Below, piece after piece: positions 1-8,976 of a stretch of DNA of 64,000 nt. Under the pieces are notes generated by a model. That model saw nothing but the letters and a program-made list of their open reading frames with translations. It did no database searches and was not told where the DNA came from. The DNA comes from DAOUTW01 sp964523575 (lineage in GTDB: Bacteria; Zixibacteria; MSB-5A5; GN15; JAAZOE01), in contig CAZGAV010000009.1 of the NCBI GenBank assembly GCA_964523575.1, forward strand, positions 8,205-72,204, written 5' to 3'. A program made the position numbers and the translations under genes. Position 1 is the stretch's first letter. Each line of letters begins with the position of its first letter.

Positions 1-611
1 GCTTCCCCGGTTGTCCGGCCGGCGAAATAACCGGCGATAGCCTGATCGTACCGCGCCGTCAGGGCGAAGGCCTTGCTGGCCAATTTAAGGCGGCTTTCGG
101 CCGTGACGGCCCCATCGTTTTCATCCAATTCCGCGATTATTTCCGGGTAGTCGTCAGGACTGGTCAGGACGGCCACATGGGCGTTGTTTTTGGCTGCAGC
201 CCGTACCATGGTGGGACCGCCGATATCGATATTTTCGATTTTATCTTTATGCGTCGCGTCCGGCCGAGCCAGCGTCTGCTCGAACGGATAAAGATTGACG
301 ACCACCAGGTCGATCGGCTTGTACTCCTGTTGCGACATTTCGGCCTGATGATCCTCGCTGTCTCGTTTGAAAAGAATCCCGGCATGGACTTTGGGATGCA
401 GAGTCTTGACCCGGCCCTCGAGGATTTCTGGTGCGCCGGTGAAAGTCGCGACTGATATAACACGGACACCGGCTTCCTTAAGCACCGCCAGCGTCCCGCC
501 GGTTGAAATAATTTCGATGCCGAGTTCATCCAATTTTTTGGCCAGATCGACCAGCCCCGATTTATCGGATACCGAAATCAAAGCCCGCTTTATCTTAACT
601 AAATCGTCCAT
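1..611 (-). CDS. purH: Bifunctional AICAR formyltransferase / IMP cyclohydrolase PurH, N-terminal part
   Basis: The last two steps of IMP synthesis are carried out by this cytoplasmic enzyme. Only the first ~203 codons lie in the window and the rest runs off the left edge. The visible part is the MGS-like IMP cyclohydrolase domain, with SVSDKSGL near residue 13, STGGT near 36, TLHPKVHAGIL near 68, NLYPF near 103 and ENIDIGGPTMVRAAAKN near 125. The ATG at 611 lies 12 bases after the purC stop and has a GGGAGAC-type ribosome site. It is the last visible gene of a co-directional gatB-purN-purC-purH run, which suggests one transcript. The formyltransferase half is not visible, so its integrity cannot be judged. 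Confidence 0.95.
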   Translation of the reverse strand, partial: MDDLVKIKRALISVSDKSGLVDLAKKLDELGIEIISTGGTLAVLKEAGVRVISVATFTGAPEILEGRVKTLHPKVHAGILFKRDSEDHQAEMSQQEYKPIDLVVVNLYPFEQTLARPDATHKDKIENIDIGGPTMVRAAAKNNAHVAVLTSPDDYPEIIAELDENDGAVTAESRLKLASKAFALTARYDQAIAGYFAGRTTGE

Positions 612-623
612 TGTCTCCCTCCG

Positions 624-1514
624 TTATTCGGTCAGCCGGGCGACGACCTCCTGGTATCGCTTCAGCGTCTTCTGGACAACCTCATCCGGCAATTGTGGTC
701 CCGGAGCGGTTTTGCCCCAATCGAGCGTGTCAAGATAATCGCGAATGATCTGTTTGTCAAACGATGGTTGCGATTGTCCCGGCTGATAAAGATCGAGCGG
801 CCAGAAACGGGAACTGTCGGGCGTCATGACTTCGTCGATAAGCATCAAGCGTTCGCCGTCGAAACCGAACTCGAATTTGGTATCGGCGATGATAATCCCG
901 CGGCTGAGGGCGTACTCGGCCCCTTTGGTATAAACGGCCAGCGACTTGTCGCGGCATAACTGCGCCGTTTCGGCCCCGACCATCTCGGTCATCTTATCAA
1001 ATGATATGTTGATATCATGCCCCTCTTCGGCCTTGGTCGAGGGGGTGAAGATCGCCTGTGGCAATTTGTCGGATTCCCTGAGATCGGGTGGAAAATCCAT
1101 GCCGTGAAGATTGGTTTTCCCCTCGGCGCGCATGGTCTTGTATTCCTTCCACATGGAGCCGGAGATATAGCCCCGCACGATGCATTCGACATCGACCCGG
1201 CGGGCTTTCCGGACGATCATCGACCGGCCTTCAAGCACCTCCCGGTATTTTTTCAGATTTTCGGGAAACTCATCGATTTCGGCCGTAATCACATGATTAT
1301 CGATGACATCGCGGAGGAAATTGAACCAAAATACGGAAATGCCGGTCAGCACCCGCCCCCGTCCGGGCACGCCATTGGGCATGACAACATCGAAAGCCGA
1401 AACGCGATCGGTGGCGACGATCAGCAAACGGTCGCCGAGATCATAGACGTCGCGGACTTTTCCGCGCCATGAGAGCGGATATTCCTTTATATCGGTGGAT
1501 TGAACTTCCTTCAT
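624..1514 (-). CDS. purC: Phosphoribosylaminoimidazole-succinocarboxamide synthase (SAICAR synthetase)
   Basis: Joins CAIR and aspartate using ATP in de novo purine synthesis. The 296 residues carry the family signatures in order: GKVRDVYDLG (about 18-27), a DRVSAFDVVMPNG stretch after it, VRGYISGSMWKEY (about 113-125), DTKFEFGFDG (about 211) and the IDEVMTPDSSRFW motif (about 226). It is of the longer PurC class, in which an internal segment separates the ATP- and aspartate-binding parts. Its ATG overlaps the purN stop by four bases, so the two are probably translationally coupled. purH follows after 12 bases. Nothing in the sequence suggests damage. Confidence 0.96.
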   Translation of the reverse strand: MKEVQSTDIKEYPLSWRGKVRDVYDLGDRLLIVATDRVSAFDVVMPNGVPGRGRVLTGISVFWFNFLRDVIDNHVITAEIDEFPENLKKYREVLEGRSMIVRKARRVDVECIVRGYISGSMWKEYKTMRAEGKTNLHGMDFPPDLRESDKLPQAIFTPSTKAEEGHDINISFDKMTEMVGAETAQLCRDKSLAVYTKGAEYALSRGIIIADTKFEFGFDGERLMLIDEVMTPDSSRFWPLDLYQPGQSQPSFDKQIIRDYLDTLDWGKTAPGPQLPDEVVQKTLKRYQEVVARLTE

Positions 1515-2122
1515 TTTTGTTTCTCCTTCAATAATTTCTCGGCCAGTTCTTTCAGAGCCCGGGAATACAATTCATGTTCGACGGTAAGCACCCGAGCCGC
1601 CAGATCCTCAGGCGTATCGCCAGCCTTGACCGGCACCCGGCTCTGAGCCACAACCTCGCCATGATCGTAGATTTCATCGACCATATGGACGCTGGCGCCC
1701 GATTCCTTTTCGCCGGCTTCGATAACGGCCTCATGCACGCGGATGCCATACATGCCCTTGCCGCCGAATTTGGGCAGTAGGGCGGGATGGATGTTAACGA
1801 TACGATTGCGGTAGGCTCTGATTGTGACCGGCGGAAGTTTTCGCAAATACCCGGCCAGGGCAATCATGTCAACTTTGTGTTCATTCAGGATATCCAGGAG
1901 ATGTTGTCCGGCCGAATCGCTGTCGGGGAAATTATTCCTGATAAAGATATGGTGGTCGATGCCGGCCTTTTCGGCGCGCACCAGCCCATAGGCATCCTCT
2001 TTATTCGAAACGACCAGGACGACTTCGGCCGGGATATAGCCACTGGCGCAATTGTCGATAATCGACTGCAGGTTGGTTCCCGAACCCGAAATGAAAACCG
2101 CCAGTCGAATCTTCTCAGCCAT
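1511..2122 (-). CDS. purN: Phosphoribosylglycinamide formyltransferase, folate dependent
   Basis: Transfers a formyl group from 10-formyltetrahydrofolate to GAR in purine synthesis. The 203-residue protein has the expected nucleotide-binding SGSGTNLQSIID (about 11-22), the NIHPALLPKFGGKGMYG segment (about 110-126) that holds the catalytic Asn and His, and the DEIYDHGEVVAQ motif with the catalytic Asp (about 148-159). Length is normal for the family. The start overlaps the end of gatB by eight bases and its stop overlaps purC, so it is embedded in a tight operon. Confidence 0.96.
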   Translation of the reverse strand: MAEKIRLAVFISGSGTNLQSIIDNCASGYIPAEVVLVVSNKEDAYGLVRAEKAGIDHHIFIRNNFPDSDSAGQHLLDILNEHKVDMIALAGYLRKLPPVTIRAYRNRIVNIHPALLPKFGGKGMYGIRVHEAVIEAGEKESGASVHMVDEIYDHGEVVAQSRVPVKAGDTPEDLAARVLTVEHELYSRALKELAEKLLKEKQK

Positions 2123-3569
2123 CCAGTTTCTCCTTCAAAATTTTATTGACCAGTCCGGGATGGGCCTTCCCTCCGGTCGCCTCCATCACCTTACCGACAA
2201 AATATCCCAAAAGCGCTTCCTTGCCGTTACGATATTGATCCGTCAATTCCGGTTCCGCCTGCAATATCTTCCCGATAACCTCGGCCAGTTTCTTCTCGCC
2301 GGTGATCTGCTTCAGCCCCTGCTCCTCCATTATATCCGACGCTTGCTTACCCGACTCGGCCATTTCATCGAAAACGGCCTTGGCCATTCTGCCCGATAGT
2401 ATATCTGATTTCAGGCTCCAAAGCAACTCCGCCAGCATATCGGATTTGATTAAAAAATCTTCGATTTCGATCCTTCGATCATTGACGGCATGCAAGACCT
2501 CGCCCATAACCCAATTGGCGGCCAACTTTCCGTCGCCGACCCCTTTGGCGACGGCCTCGAAATAATCGGCCCGCGCCCGCGTTTCGGTCAGGACGGTGGC
2601 GTCATAGCGTGGAATGGAGTATTCATTACCGATTCTTTCCCGTCGGACATCGGGCAGTTCCGGCAATTCGGATCGGATGCTTTCAATCCATTTATCATCT
2701 ATCTCAAGCGGCTTCAAATCCGGTTCCGGGAAATAGCGATAATCCTCCGATTCTTCCTTGCCCCGCATCGGTTCCGACATCTGCCGCTTCTCGTCCCAGA
2801 GTAATGTCTCCTGTATCACCGCTCCGCCCGACCGGATTACTTCGGTCTGTCTTTCGATTTCGAATGACAGCGCTCGTTCGACCGCTTTGAAGGAATTGAG
2901 GTTTTTGAGTTCCGTCCGGACTCCTTCCTTTCCTTCACCATGCGGCCGTATCGAGATATTGGCGTCGCAACGCAACGCTCCCTTCTCCATATCACCGGAA
3001 CATATATCTAAGTACTGCAGGAGTTGTTTTAATCGGGTGAGGAGGACATGGGCTTCTGCGGGCGAATGGATCACCGGTTCGGTGACGATTTCCAGAAGCG
3101 GCGCGCCGCAACGATTGAGATCAACCAGCGAGATTGTTTCATCTTCTTCGGGATGGATCAACTTCCCGGCGTCCTCCTCCAGATGTATCCGGGCCAATGC
3201 GATTTCACGAGAATCGCCGTCGATCTCGATACGGATACGGCCGCCGATACCGAGCGGTCGATCATACTGAGATATTTGATAACCCTTGGGCAGGTCGGGG
3301 TAAAAATAGTTTTTGCGGGCGAATACGGATCGCTTGTGCGCCTCGCCCCCGACCGCCAGAATAAGCCTGAGGGCGTATTCGACCGCTCTTTTATTCGCCA
3401 CCGGCAAGGCCCCCGGATGTCCCAGGCAAACCGGGCAGGTCAGGCTGTTGGGGGGGGCGCCATACTCATAGCGGCATCCGCAAAACATTTTGGTTTGCGT
3501 CGCCAGTTGGGCATGGATTTCCAGCCCGATAACCGCTTCGTATTCGATGTTCACATCGGCCAAATTCAA
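2115..3569 (-). CDS. gatB: Aspartyl/glutamyl-tRNA(Asn/Gln) amidotransferase subunit B
   Basis: The tRNA-binding kinase and transamidase subunit of GatCAB, which turns misacylated Glu-tRNA(Gln) or Asp-tRNA(Asn) into the correct charged tRNA. The 484 residues show VIGLEIHAQL (13-22), the four zinc-ligand cysteines C30, C32, C45 and C48, the YPDLPKGYQISQY stretch near 95-107 and the YRYFPEPDL motif in the middle. The C-terminal tail is the helical tRNA-binding GatB/YqeY region. gatA lies two genes upstream with a hydrolase between them. No gatC is visible in the window. The stop overlaps the purN start, so this gene is in the purine transcript. Confidence 0.97.
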   Translation of the reverse strand: MNLADVNIEYEAVIGLEIHAQLATQTKMFCGCRYEYGAPPNSLTCPVCLGHPGALPVANKRAVEYALRLILAVGGEAHKRSVFARKNYFYPDLPKGYQISQYDRPLGIGGRIRIEIDGDSREIALARIHLEEDAGKLIHPEEDETISLVDLNRCGAPLLEIVTEPVIHSPAEAHVLLTRLKQLLQYLDICSGDMEKGALRCDANISIRPHGEGKEGVRTELKNLNSFKAVERALSFEIERQTEVIRSGGAVIQETLLWDEKRQMSEPMRGKEESEDYRYFPEPDLKPLEIDDKWIESIRSELPELPDVRRERIGNEYSIPRYDATVLTETRARADYFEAVAKGVGDGKLAANWVMGEVLHAVNDRRIEIEDFLIKSDMLAELLWSLKSDILSGRMAKAVFDEMAESGKQASDIMEEQGLKQITGEKKLAEVIGKILQAEPELTDQYRNGKEALLGYFVGKVMEATGGKAHPGLVNKILKEKLDG

Positions 3570-3587
3570 TTGACTTTTTTCCCGCCT

Positions 3588-4382
3588 CTACAAACCTGTG
3601 ACCCGTTCCAGAAACTGCTCCAGCCTGAGATTGAACCGTTCGGGCGCCTCCATATTCAACATATGGCCGACGTCGGGAACAATATCGATTTCCGAATCGG
3701 CGATATTCTCATGGAGCTTCTTTGCCAGAGGAATAAAATAGCGGTCTTTTTCGCCGACGAAAATCATGGTCGGGACTTTCAAATTTCCGGACAGGGACAG
3801 GTCATCACGATCTTTATATTGGCCGCGCCGGGGATCAAGCCAGAGATGCCCGCAATGCCCGGCGATCATTTCCTTCAGTTCCTTAAGCAGATCCTCGTTG
3901 CGGTGGACATAATAAAACAGGGCCATTTTGATCCAGCGTCGCTTGGCCTCTTCCACTCCCTCGGTTCGGGCCACATCGCGCAGATCCTTATATTTCGCCG
4001 GCGGGCTGTAACCGCCGGCGGCGGTATCGACCAGGGTCAGAGACAACAGCTTCTCCGGATAATCGATGGCATACCCCAGCGCCGTCGCGCCTCCCATCGA
4101 CAATCCCACCAGATGGAATTGTCTCAATTTCAATTTTTCGGCGAGGTTATGCAGGTCCAAAACCCGTTCGGCGCGCGAATAACCCGACTCGGGACATCCG
4201 GATCGACCATGCCCGCGCGAATCATAGGCAATAACTCGATATTTTTTCGAAAAGTAAGTCATTTGCCGCCGCCACATACGGTGGTCCAGGGTGAAACCGT
4301 GCAGAAAAACTATCGGCACGCCCCTCCCCTGCTCTTCATAGAAAAGACTTATCGTCCCGATATCAATTTTTGGCATGATCAT
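3588..4382 (-). CDS. Alpha/beta-fold hydrolase
   Basis: A 264-residue alpha/beta hydrolase of unknown substrate. The oxyanion motif VFLHGFTLDHRMW is near residue 26. The nucleophile elbow GLSMGG is near 93, the acid is probably the Asp in VGEKDRYF, and the catalytic His is in DVGHMLNMEAP near the C terminus. The fold resembles BioH, 3-oxoadipate enol-lactonase and similar esterases, and nothing visible picks one of these. There is no signal peptide, so it is cytoplasmic. The start overlaps the end of gatA by about 20 bases and gatB follows after 18 bases, so it is co-transcribed with the amidotransferase genes. That context does not explain its job. The second Met (4376) is an equally possible start. 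Confidence 0.9.
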   Translation of the reverse strand: MIMPKIDIGTISLFYEEQGRGVPIVFLHGFTLDHRMWRRQMTYFSKKYRVIAYDSRGHGRSGCPESGYSRAERVLDLHNLAEKLKLRQFHLVGLSMGGATALGYAIDYPEKLLSLTLVDTAAGGYSPPAKYKDLRDVARTEGVEEAKRRWIKMALFYYVHRNEDLLKELKEMIAGHCGHLWLDPRRGQYKDRDDLSLSGNLKVPTMIFVGEKDRYFIPLAKKLHENIADSEIDIVPDVGHMLNMEAPERFNLRLEQFLERVTGL

Positions 4383-5829
4383 ATCCTATCAGTTGTTCCG
4401 CCTGAGCGGCGGCGGTCAGGAGACCGGCTTCGCCGCCGCAGGGCGCCATAATCTGTAATCCCACCGGCCGACCGTCGGATGTCCGTCCGCAGGGGATGGA
4501 GATGGCGGGAATTCCGGCCAGACTGGCCGGTACGGTCAGGATATCGGACAGATACATGGCCAGAGGATCGTCTAATTTCTCGCCTCGTTTAAAGGCCGCT
4601 GTCGGGGATGTCGCCGTTATTATCACATCGACCTCATCCCAGGCCTGTTCGAAATCCTTCGTGATTAGTTGGCGGACTTTCATCGCTTTTCCATAATAAG
4701 CATCATAGTATCCGGCCGAAAGAGCGAAAGTACCCAGCATAATCCTTCGTTTGACTTCCGTTCCAAAACCCCGGCTCCGCGTTTTGGAATACATTGATGC
4801 CAGGCCGCTGTCCCGGCCCTCCGATATTCCATATCGGGCACCGTCGAATCGGGCCAGATTGGCGGAGGCTTCGGCAGCGGCCAGAATATAATAGACGGCA
4901 GCGGCGTATTCGGTATGGGGAAGCGAAATATCCTTGATGATATGCCCGTTCATCCGCAGTTTTTCAATGACTTCAAGCACTAAAGTCCTGACCTCGGCCT
5001 CAATCTCGCCGGTCATATATTCGCGCGGGATACCGATCCGAAATTTTTTTCGCAGTTGTGACTGCAAGGCAATGAGGTATGGCGGATGATCGAAAGCCGC
5101 CGAGGTGGCATCGAGCGGATCACGACCGGCGACAGCTTCATATCCCAGGGCGCAGTCGGTTACATTGCGGGCAATCGGTCCGATTTGATCGGTCGATGAT
5201 GCAAAAGCGGTCAGGCCGTATCGGGAAACAGCCCCGTAGGAAGGCTTGAGTCCGACCACGCCGCAGAAACCGGCCGGTTGACGAACCGACCCGCCGGTAT
5301 CCGAACCATAAGCCAGCGGGACAATTCCGGCGGCGACGGCGGCGCAGGAACCGCCGGATGATCCTCCCGGCACCAGATTTTCATTTATGGGATTGACAAC
5401 CGGACCGAAGGCGCTGGTTTCATTAGATGACCCCATCGCGAATTCATCCATATTGGCCTTGGCGATGATGATCGCGCCGGCCGCTTCGAGTTTTGCAACG
5501 CAGGCAGCGTCGTAGGGCGGGATATAATTTTCGAGGATATGACTGCCGCAGGTGGTCGGGTAGCCGGAACAAACGATATTGTCTTTGATAATGACGGGAA
5601 CCCCGGCCATCGGCGGCGGGCTGTGACCGTCCTTGATCAGGCGGTCGATCTTTTCAGCCTGGCGGCGGGCTTTGTCATGGCAGACGGTGATGACGGCGTT
5701 GAGGCGGCGCCCCTCCGTATCGGCCTTTTGCAGGGCCGTTTCCGCCACATCGGCCGCTTTCGTCGCCCCGGTTCCGACCCGCCGGGAAATTTCAAGCGCC
5801 GTAAGACTGCCGTATTTTTCTACCATCAT
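4363..5829 (-). CDS. gatA: Aspartyl/glutamyl-tRNA(Asn/Gln) amidotransferase subunit A
   Basis: The glutaminase subunit of GatCAB, an amidase-signature enzyme that releases ammonia from glutamine for tRNA transamidation. The 488 residues contain the complete Ser-cisSer-Lys triad: K82 in VIIKDNI, S157 in PGGSSGGS and S181 in SDTGGSVRQPAG. C-terminal motifs such as GLQIMAP are also present. The gene begins 18 bases after the glnA stop, so the enzyme that makes glutamine is immediately upstream of an enzyme that consumes it. Its last ~20 bases overlap the alpha/beta hydrolase start. Confidence 0.97.
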   Translation of the reverse strand: MMVEKYGSLTALEISRRVGTGATKAADVAETALQKADTEGRRLNAVITVCHDKARRQAEKIDRLIKDGHSPPPMAGVPVIIKDNIVCSGYPTTCGSHILENYIPPYDAACVAKLEAAGAIIIAKANMDEFAMGSSNETSAFGPVVNPINENLVPGGSSGGSCAAVAAGIVPLAYGSDTGGSVRQPAGFCGVVGLKPSYGAVSRYGLTAFASSTDQIGPIARNVTDCALGYEAVAGRDPLDATSAAFDHPPYLIALQSQLRKKFRIGIPREYMTGEIEAEVRTLVLEVIEKLRMNGHIIKDISLPHTEYAAAVYYILAAAEASANLARFDGARYGISEGRDSGLASMYSKTRSRGFGTEVKRRIMLGTFALSAGYYDAYYGKAMKVRQLITKDFEQAWDEVDVIITATSPTAAFKRGEKLDDPLAMYLSDILTVPASLAGIPAISIPCGRTSDGRPVGLQIMAPCGGEAGLLTAAAQAEQLIGYDHAKN

Positions 5830-5846
5830 ACGGACCGGCCCGGGGG

Positions 5847-7172
5847 TTAAAGCATGGTCATGTATTTTTCTATTTCATATTCGGTCACGGCGACCCGGTA
5901 TTGATCCCATTCGACGCGCTTGTTGGCCAGAAACTTTTCGAACAACTGATCACCCAGAAGATCGCGCACCAGCTCCGATTTTTCGGTGGCGACAATGGCT
6001 TCCTCGAGCGTTCCCGGCAGGGATTGGATGTTCAATTTCTGACGTTCTTCGGGCGTCATATGAAAAATATTCTGCTCGATAGGTTCCGGCAGTTCATACT
6101 TCTCCTCGATCCCCTTCAAACCGGCGGCCAGCATCGCCGCAAAAGCCAGATACGGATTGCAGGCCGGATCGGGCGACCGCAATTCGATGCGAGTGGCCTT
6201 CTCCTTGCCCACCCGGTATCCGGGCACGCGTATAAGCGAGGAGCGATTGCGCCGTCCCCATGAAATATAAACCGGAGCCTCATAACCGGCCACCAGGCGT
6301 TTGTAGGAGTTAACCCATTGGTTGGTGATCAAAGTGATTTCCTGGATATGGCGCAGGACGCCGGCCATGAATTGCCGCCCCAGCTCCGAAAGATGATACG
6401 GCTTGTCGGCCTCGAAGAAAAGGTTATGGCCGTTTTCGAAAATCGACATATGCGTATGCATTCCCGAACCGTTCTGGCCGAACAACGGCTTGGGCATAAA
6501 AGTGGCGTAATATCCGTTTTCGAGAGCGATTTCCTTGACGATAAATTTATACAACTGCGCAAAATCAGCCATCACCAGAGCGTTGGTATATTTTAAATCG
6601 ATTTCCTGCTGGGACGGCGCCACCTCATGATGCGAACACTCGACCGTGATCCCGATCGCCTCGAGCGCATGGACCGTCTTTTTTCGGAGAGTCGTCCCGA
6701 TATCGAGCGTCCCATAGTCGAAATAGCCCCCCTTGTCGATTATTTCCGGGCTCTGGTCATTTTTAAAATAGAAGAATTCGATTTCAGGGCCGGTATAGAA
6801 GGTCCAGCGATTGGCCTCGATCTTTTTCAGCACCTTGCGGAGAATATACCGGGGATCGCGATCATATGGTTGACCCTCGGGCGTCTGAATGTCGCAGAAC
6901 ATCATGGCCACTCGTTCGCCGGCGATAAGCCAGGGGAAAATTCTGAACGATCGCAAATCGGGCACGGCCATCAAATCCGATTCCTCGATGCGCACGAAAC
7001 CCTCGATGGACGAACCGTCAAAACCCTGTCCGCCTTCCAGTGCCTCCTCGATCTCCGGTCGGGTCAGGGCCATTCCCTTGAGGCGTCCCAGAATATCGGT
7101 GAAACACAGCCTGATGTAACGAACTCCGGCTTCGTCGATCATTTTGAGGATTTCTTCTTTGGTCTTGGCCAT
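5847..7172 (-). CDS. glnA: Glutamine synthetase type I, non-adenylylated (alpha) class
   Basis: Makes glutamine from glutamate, ammonia and ATP. The 441-residue length and the segment FDGSSIEGFVRIEESDL (about 51-67) match the GSI-alpha subclass (Bacillus, Thermotoga), whose Arg in this loop takes part in feedback inhibition. The catalytic and metal motifs are intact: TGPEIEFF, NGSGMHTHMS and a RNRSSLIRVP stretch. At the place where enteric GSI has the adenylylated tyrosine (NLYDL), this protein reads NIFHM with Phe370, so it cannot be controlled by GlnE adenylylation there. A strong ribosome site, AAGGAGAAG, precedes the ATG. The 208-base region upstream probably holds the promoter; I see no convincing sigma-54 site. 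gatA follows after 18 bases. Confidence 0.97.
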   Translation of the reverse strand: MAKTKEEILKMIDEAGVRYIRLCFTDILGRLKGMALTRPEIEEALEGGQGFDGSSIEGFVRIEESDLMAVPDLRSFRIFPWLIAGERVAMMFCDIQTPEGQPYDRDPRYILRKVLKKIEANRWTFYTGPEIEFFYFKNDQSPEIIDKGGYFDYGTLDIGTTLRKKTVHALEAIGITVECSHHEVAPSQQEIDLKYTNALVMADFAQLYKFIVKEIALENGYYATFMPKPLFGQNGSGMHTHMSIFENGHNLFFEADKPYHLSELGRQFMAGVLRHIQEITLITNQWVNSYKRLVAGYEAPVYISWGRRNRSSLIRVPGYRVGKEKATRIELRSPDPACNPYLAFAAMLAAGLKGIEEKYELPEPIEQNIFHMTPEERQKLNIQSLPGTLEEAIVATEKSELVRDLLGDQLFEKFLANKRVEWDQYRVAVTEYEIEKYMTML

Positions 7173-7323
7173 GATTCTTCTCCTTGTGCTGTCCTCGATT
7201 AAACTTGGAACTTAGGTCAATCAAAACTCAAAATCAAAATAAAAATCTGTCCGAGAAAATTACCGTATGCCTAAATACGAATCTGCCGGGACGGGCCGCA
7301 AAGAAATTATTGCACAATTCTAA

Positions 7324-7336
7324 GCCTGACGCAGGC
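7324..7336 (-). terminator. Small hairpin downstream of the amidohydrolase gene
   Basis: A perfect 5-bp stem (GCCTG and CAGGC) with a 3-base loop lies 45 bases after the amidohydrolase stop and upstream of glnA. It lacks a clear U-run, so termination is possible but weakly supported. It could also be chance or a leader structure of glnA. Confidence 0.25.
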
Positions 7337-7380
7337 CGTTATCATTCAATTAATTAGAGTGGTTCATGAGGGGCCGGGGT

Positions 7381-8976
7381 TTAGTCAAGGGCCTTGATGG
7401 AGCCATCATGATGCACTACCCGGCCGTCGTAAACAGTCGCGGCCACCCGGGTTTTGTACAGTTCCGATGGGGGCTTCGAGTAAATATCGTCATTCAAAAT
7501 CGCCAGGTCGGCCTGATGACCGGGAGCGATTTTTCCGGAAAACTCTTCTCTGCCGGCGGCGTAGGCGGCTCCGGCAGTGAAACCATAAACCGCTTCGGCC
7601 ACGGTCAGACTTTCCTCAGGATAGAAACGCCCTCCCCGTTCGCCATACCCGGTCCGATTCACGGCCGCATGGATACCGGCCCAGGGGTCGAGCGGCTCGA
7701 TGGGGCAATCGGAGCCGAAAGTCAGCGGGATATTATTCCGCAGAAGAGTCCTGAAAATATAGGCGTTGCGACCGCGCCGCCCCCAGTATAGAGCCACCAG
7801 TTTGCGGTCAGCGGGACAATGACTGGGTTGCATCGAGGCCACGGCCCCGGTCTTTTTCAATCGCGGGATATCGCTTCGCGAAATAATCTGAAGATGTTCG
7901 ATACGATGACGCAGATACGGCTTCGGCGCGGCGGCTTCATAGGCCGAGATAACATTGGCCACGGCCCGGTCGCCGATGGCATGAATGGCGCAGGCCAGAT
8001 CGCCGCCGACAGCCCGGGTCACGAGTGCTCTCAGCGCCGTCTCGGAATTCACCTCGACCCCGACCCCGCCACGCGGTCCCAGATAGGGCTGCTTCATCAG
8101 GGCCGTTTGTGCCCCCAATGATCCGTCGGAGAAGATTTTGACGCCGCCGACCCGCAGGTTATCATCGCCCAGACCGGTTTTGATCCCCTTTTCGATCAGT
8201 TCGTTGAGCATGGCCGCCGGGAAATAATAGTGCACCCGGAAACCGAGTCTCTTTTTCTCGTTCAAACGGCGGTAATAATCCCAGGCTTCGGGACCGTCCA
8301 CCGAATGAAAACCGGTCACGCCGCGAGCCCGGACGGTTTCGGCGGCTTTCTTCCATGACCGGTCGATCTGTCCGGCCTCGGGACGGTTGAGGAGCCGGAC
8401 CACCGGAAAGTAGGCGGGCAATTCCCGAAGGATGCCGGTCGGCCGGCCAGTTTCGGGATGGCGGTCGATCTTGCCTCCATTGGGATCGGGGGAATTTTTA
8501 TCAATCCCGGCCAATTCCAGCGCCCGGGTATTGACCCAGAGAATATGCTGGTCTTTGCTGAACAAAGCCGCCGGACGTCCGCCGGTGACATGGTCGAGTT
8601 CCTCGGCGGTCGGCAGATGATATTCGCGCCAGCGGTCAGCTGACCAGCCGTCGCCGATAATCCATTCGCCCTCGGCCCGCCTGTGCGAGAAATTCTTTAT
8701 GGCTTTGAGAGCTTCGTCGAAAGTCGGCACACCGTCAAGATGAACCGTGTCCAGGGTGGCCGCCCAAAAATAGAAATGAGTGTGGCTGTCAACTAATCCG
8801 GGGATGACCACCCGGCCGTCGAGGTTTATCGGGCGATACTTTTTATAGCGCGATTGAAGTGATTTAAAATCATCACCGACGGCGGCAATGCGGTTGCCAC
8901 TGACGACGATTACGGTAGGACGACGATGGACGCGAAACTGAGGATAAACGCGGCCGTTATAAAGTATGGCGTTCAT
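7381..8976 (-). CDS. Metal-dependent amidohydrolase, YtcJ-like (Amidohydro_3 family)
   Basis: A 531-residue amidohydrolase. I place the start at the ATG at 8976 (protein begins MNAILYNGRVYP) because the longer reading frame upstream is low-quality sequence inside selB. The HxH metal site is H65 and H67 in VDSHTHF. Other hallmarks are a VGGVKIFSDGSLGAQTA segment, HAIGDRAV, RHRIEHLQ and TFGSDCPIEP near the C terminus. The fold matches the YtcJ/LAF3 group, whose substrates are mostly unknown. The gene overlaps the 3' end of selB by 20 bases and is probably translated from the same message. That link to selenocysteine synthesis may only be positional. There is no signal peptide. Confidence 0.92.
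   Translation of the reverse strand: MNAILYNGRVYPQFRVHRRPTVIVVSGNRIAAVGDDFKSLQSRYKKYRPINLDGRVVIPGLVDSHTHFYFWAATLDTVHLDGVPTFDEALKAIKNFSHRRAEGEWIIGDGWSADRWREYHLPTAEELDHVTGGRPAALFSKDQHILWVNTRALELAGIDKNSPDPNGGKIDRHPETGRPTGILRELPAYFPVVRLLNRPEAGQIDRSWKKAAETVRARGVTGFHSVDGPEAWDYYRRLNEKKRLGFRVHYYFPAAMLNELIEKGIKTGLGDDNLRVGGVKIFSDGSLGAQTALMKQPYLGPRGGVGVEVNSETALRALVTRAVGGDLACAIHAIGDRAVANVISAYEAAAPKPYLRHRIEHLQIISRSDIPRLKKTGAVASMQPSHCPADRKLVALYWGRRGRNAYIFRTLLRNNIPLTFGSDCPIEPLDPWAGIHAAVNRTGYGERGGRFYPEESLTVAEAVYGFTAGAAYAAGREEFSGKIAPGHQADLAILNDDIYSKPPSELYKTRVAATVYDGRVVHHDGSIKALD

Noticed and set aside
3048..4451. 467-residue plus-strand open frame opposite gatB and the hydrolase
   Set aside because: It is the antisense shadow of strong minus-strand genes; it has no family motifs and unnatural composition.
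7173..7380. Sigma-54 promoter for glnA
   Set aside because: No TGGCAC-N5-TTGCA-like sequence with proper spacing; only partial matches such as GTGCAATAATTTC.
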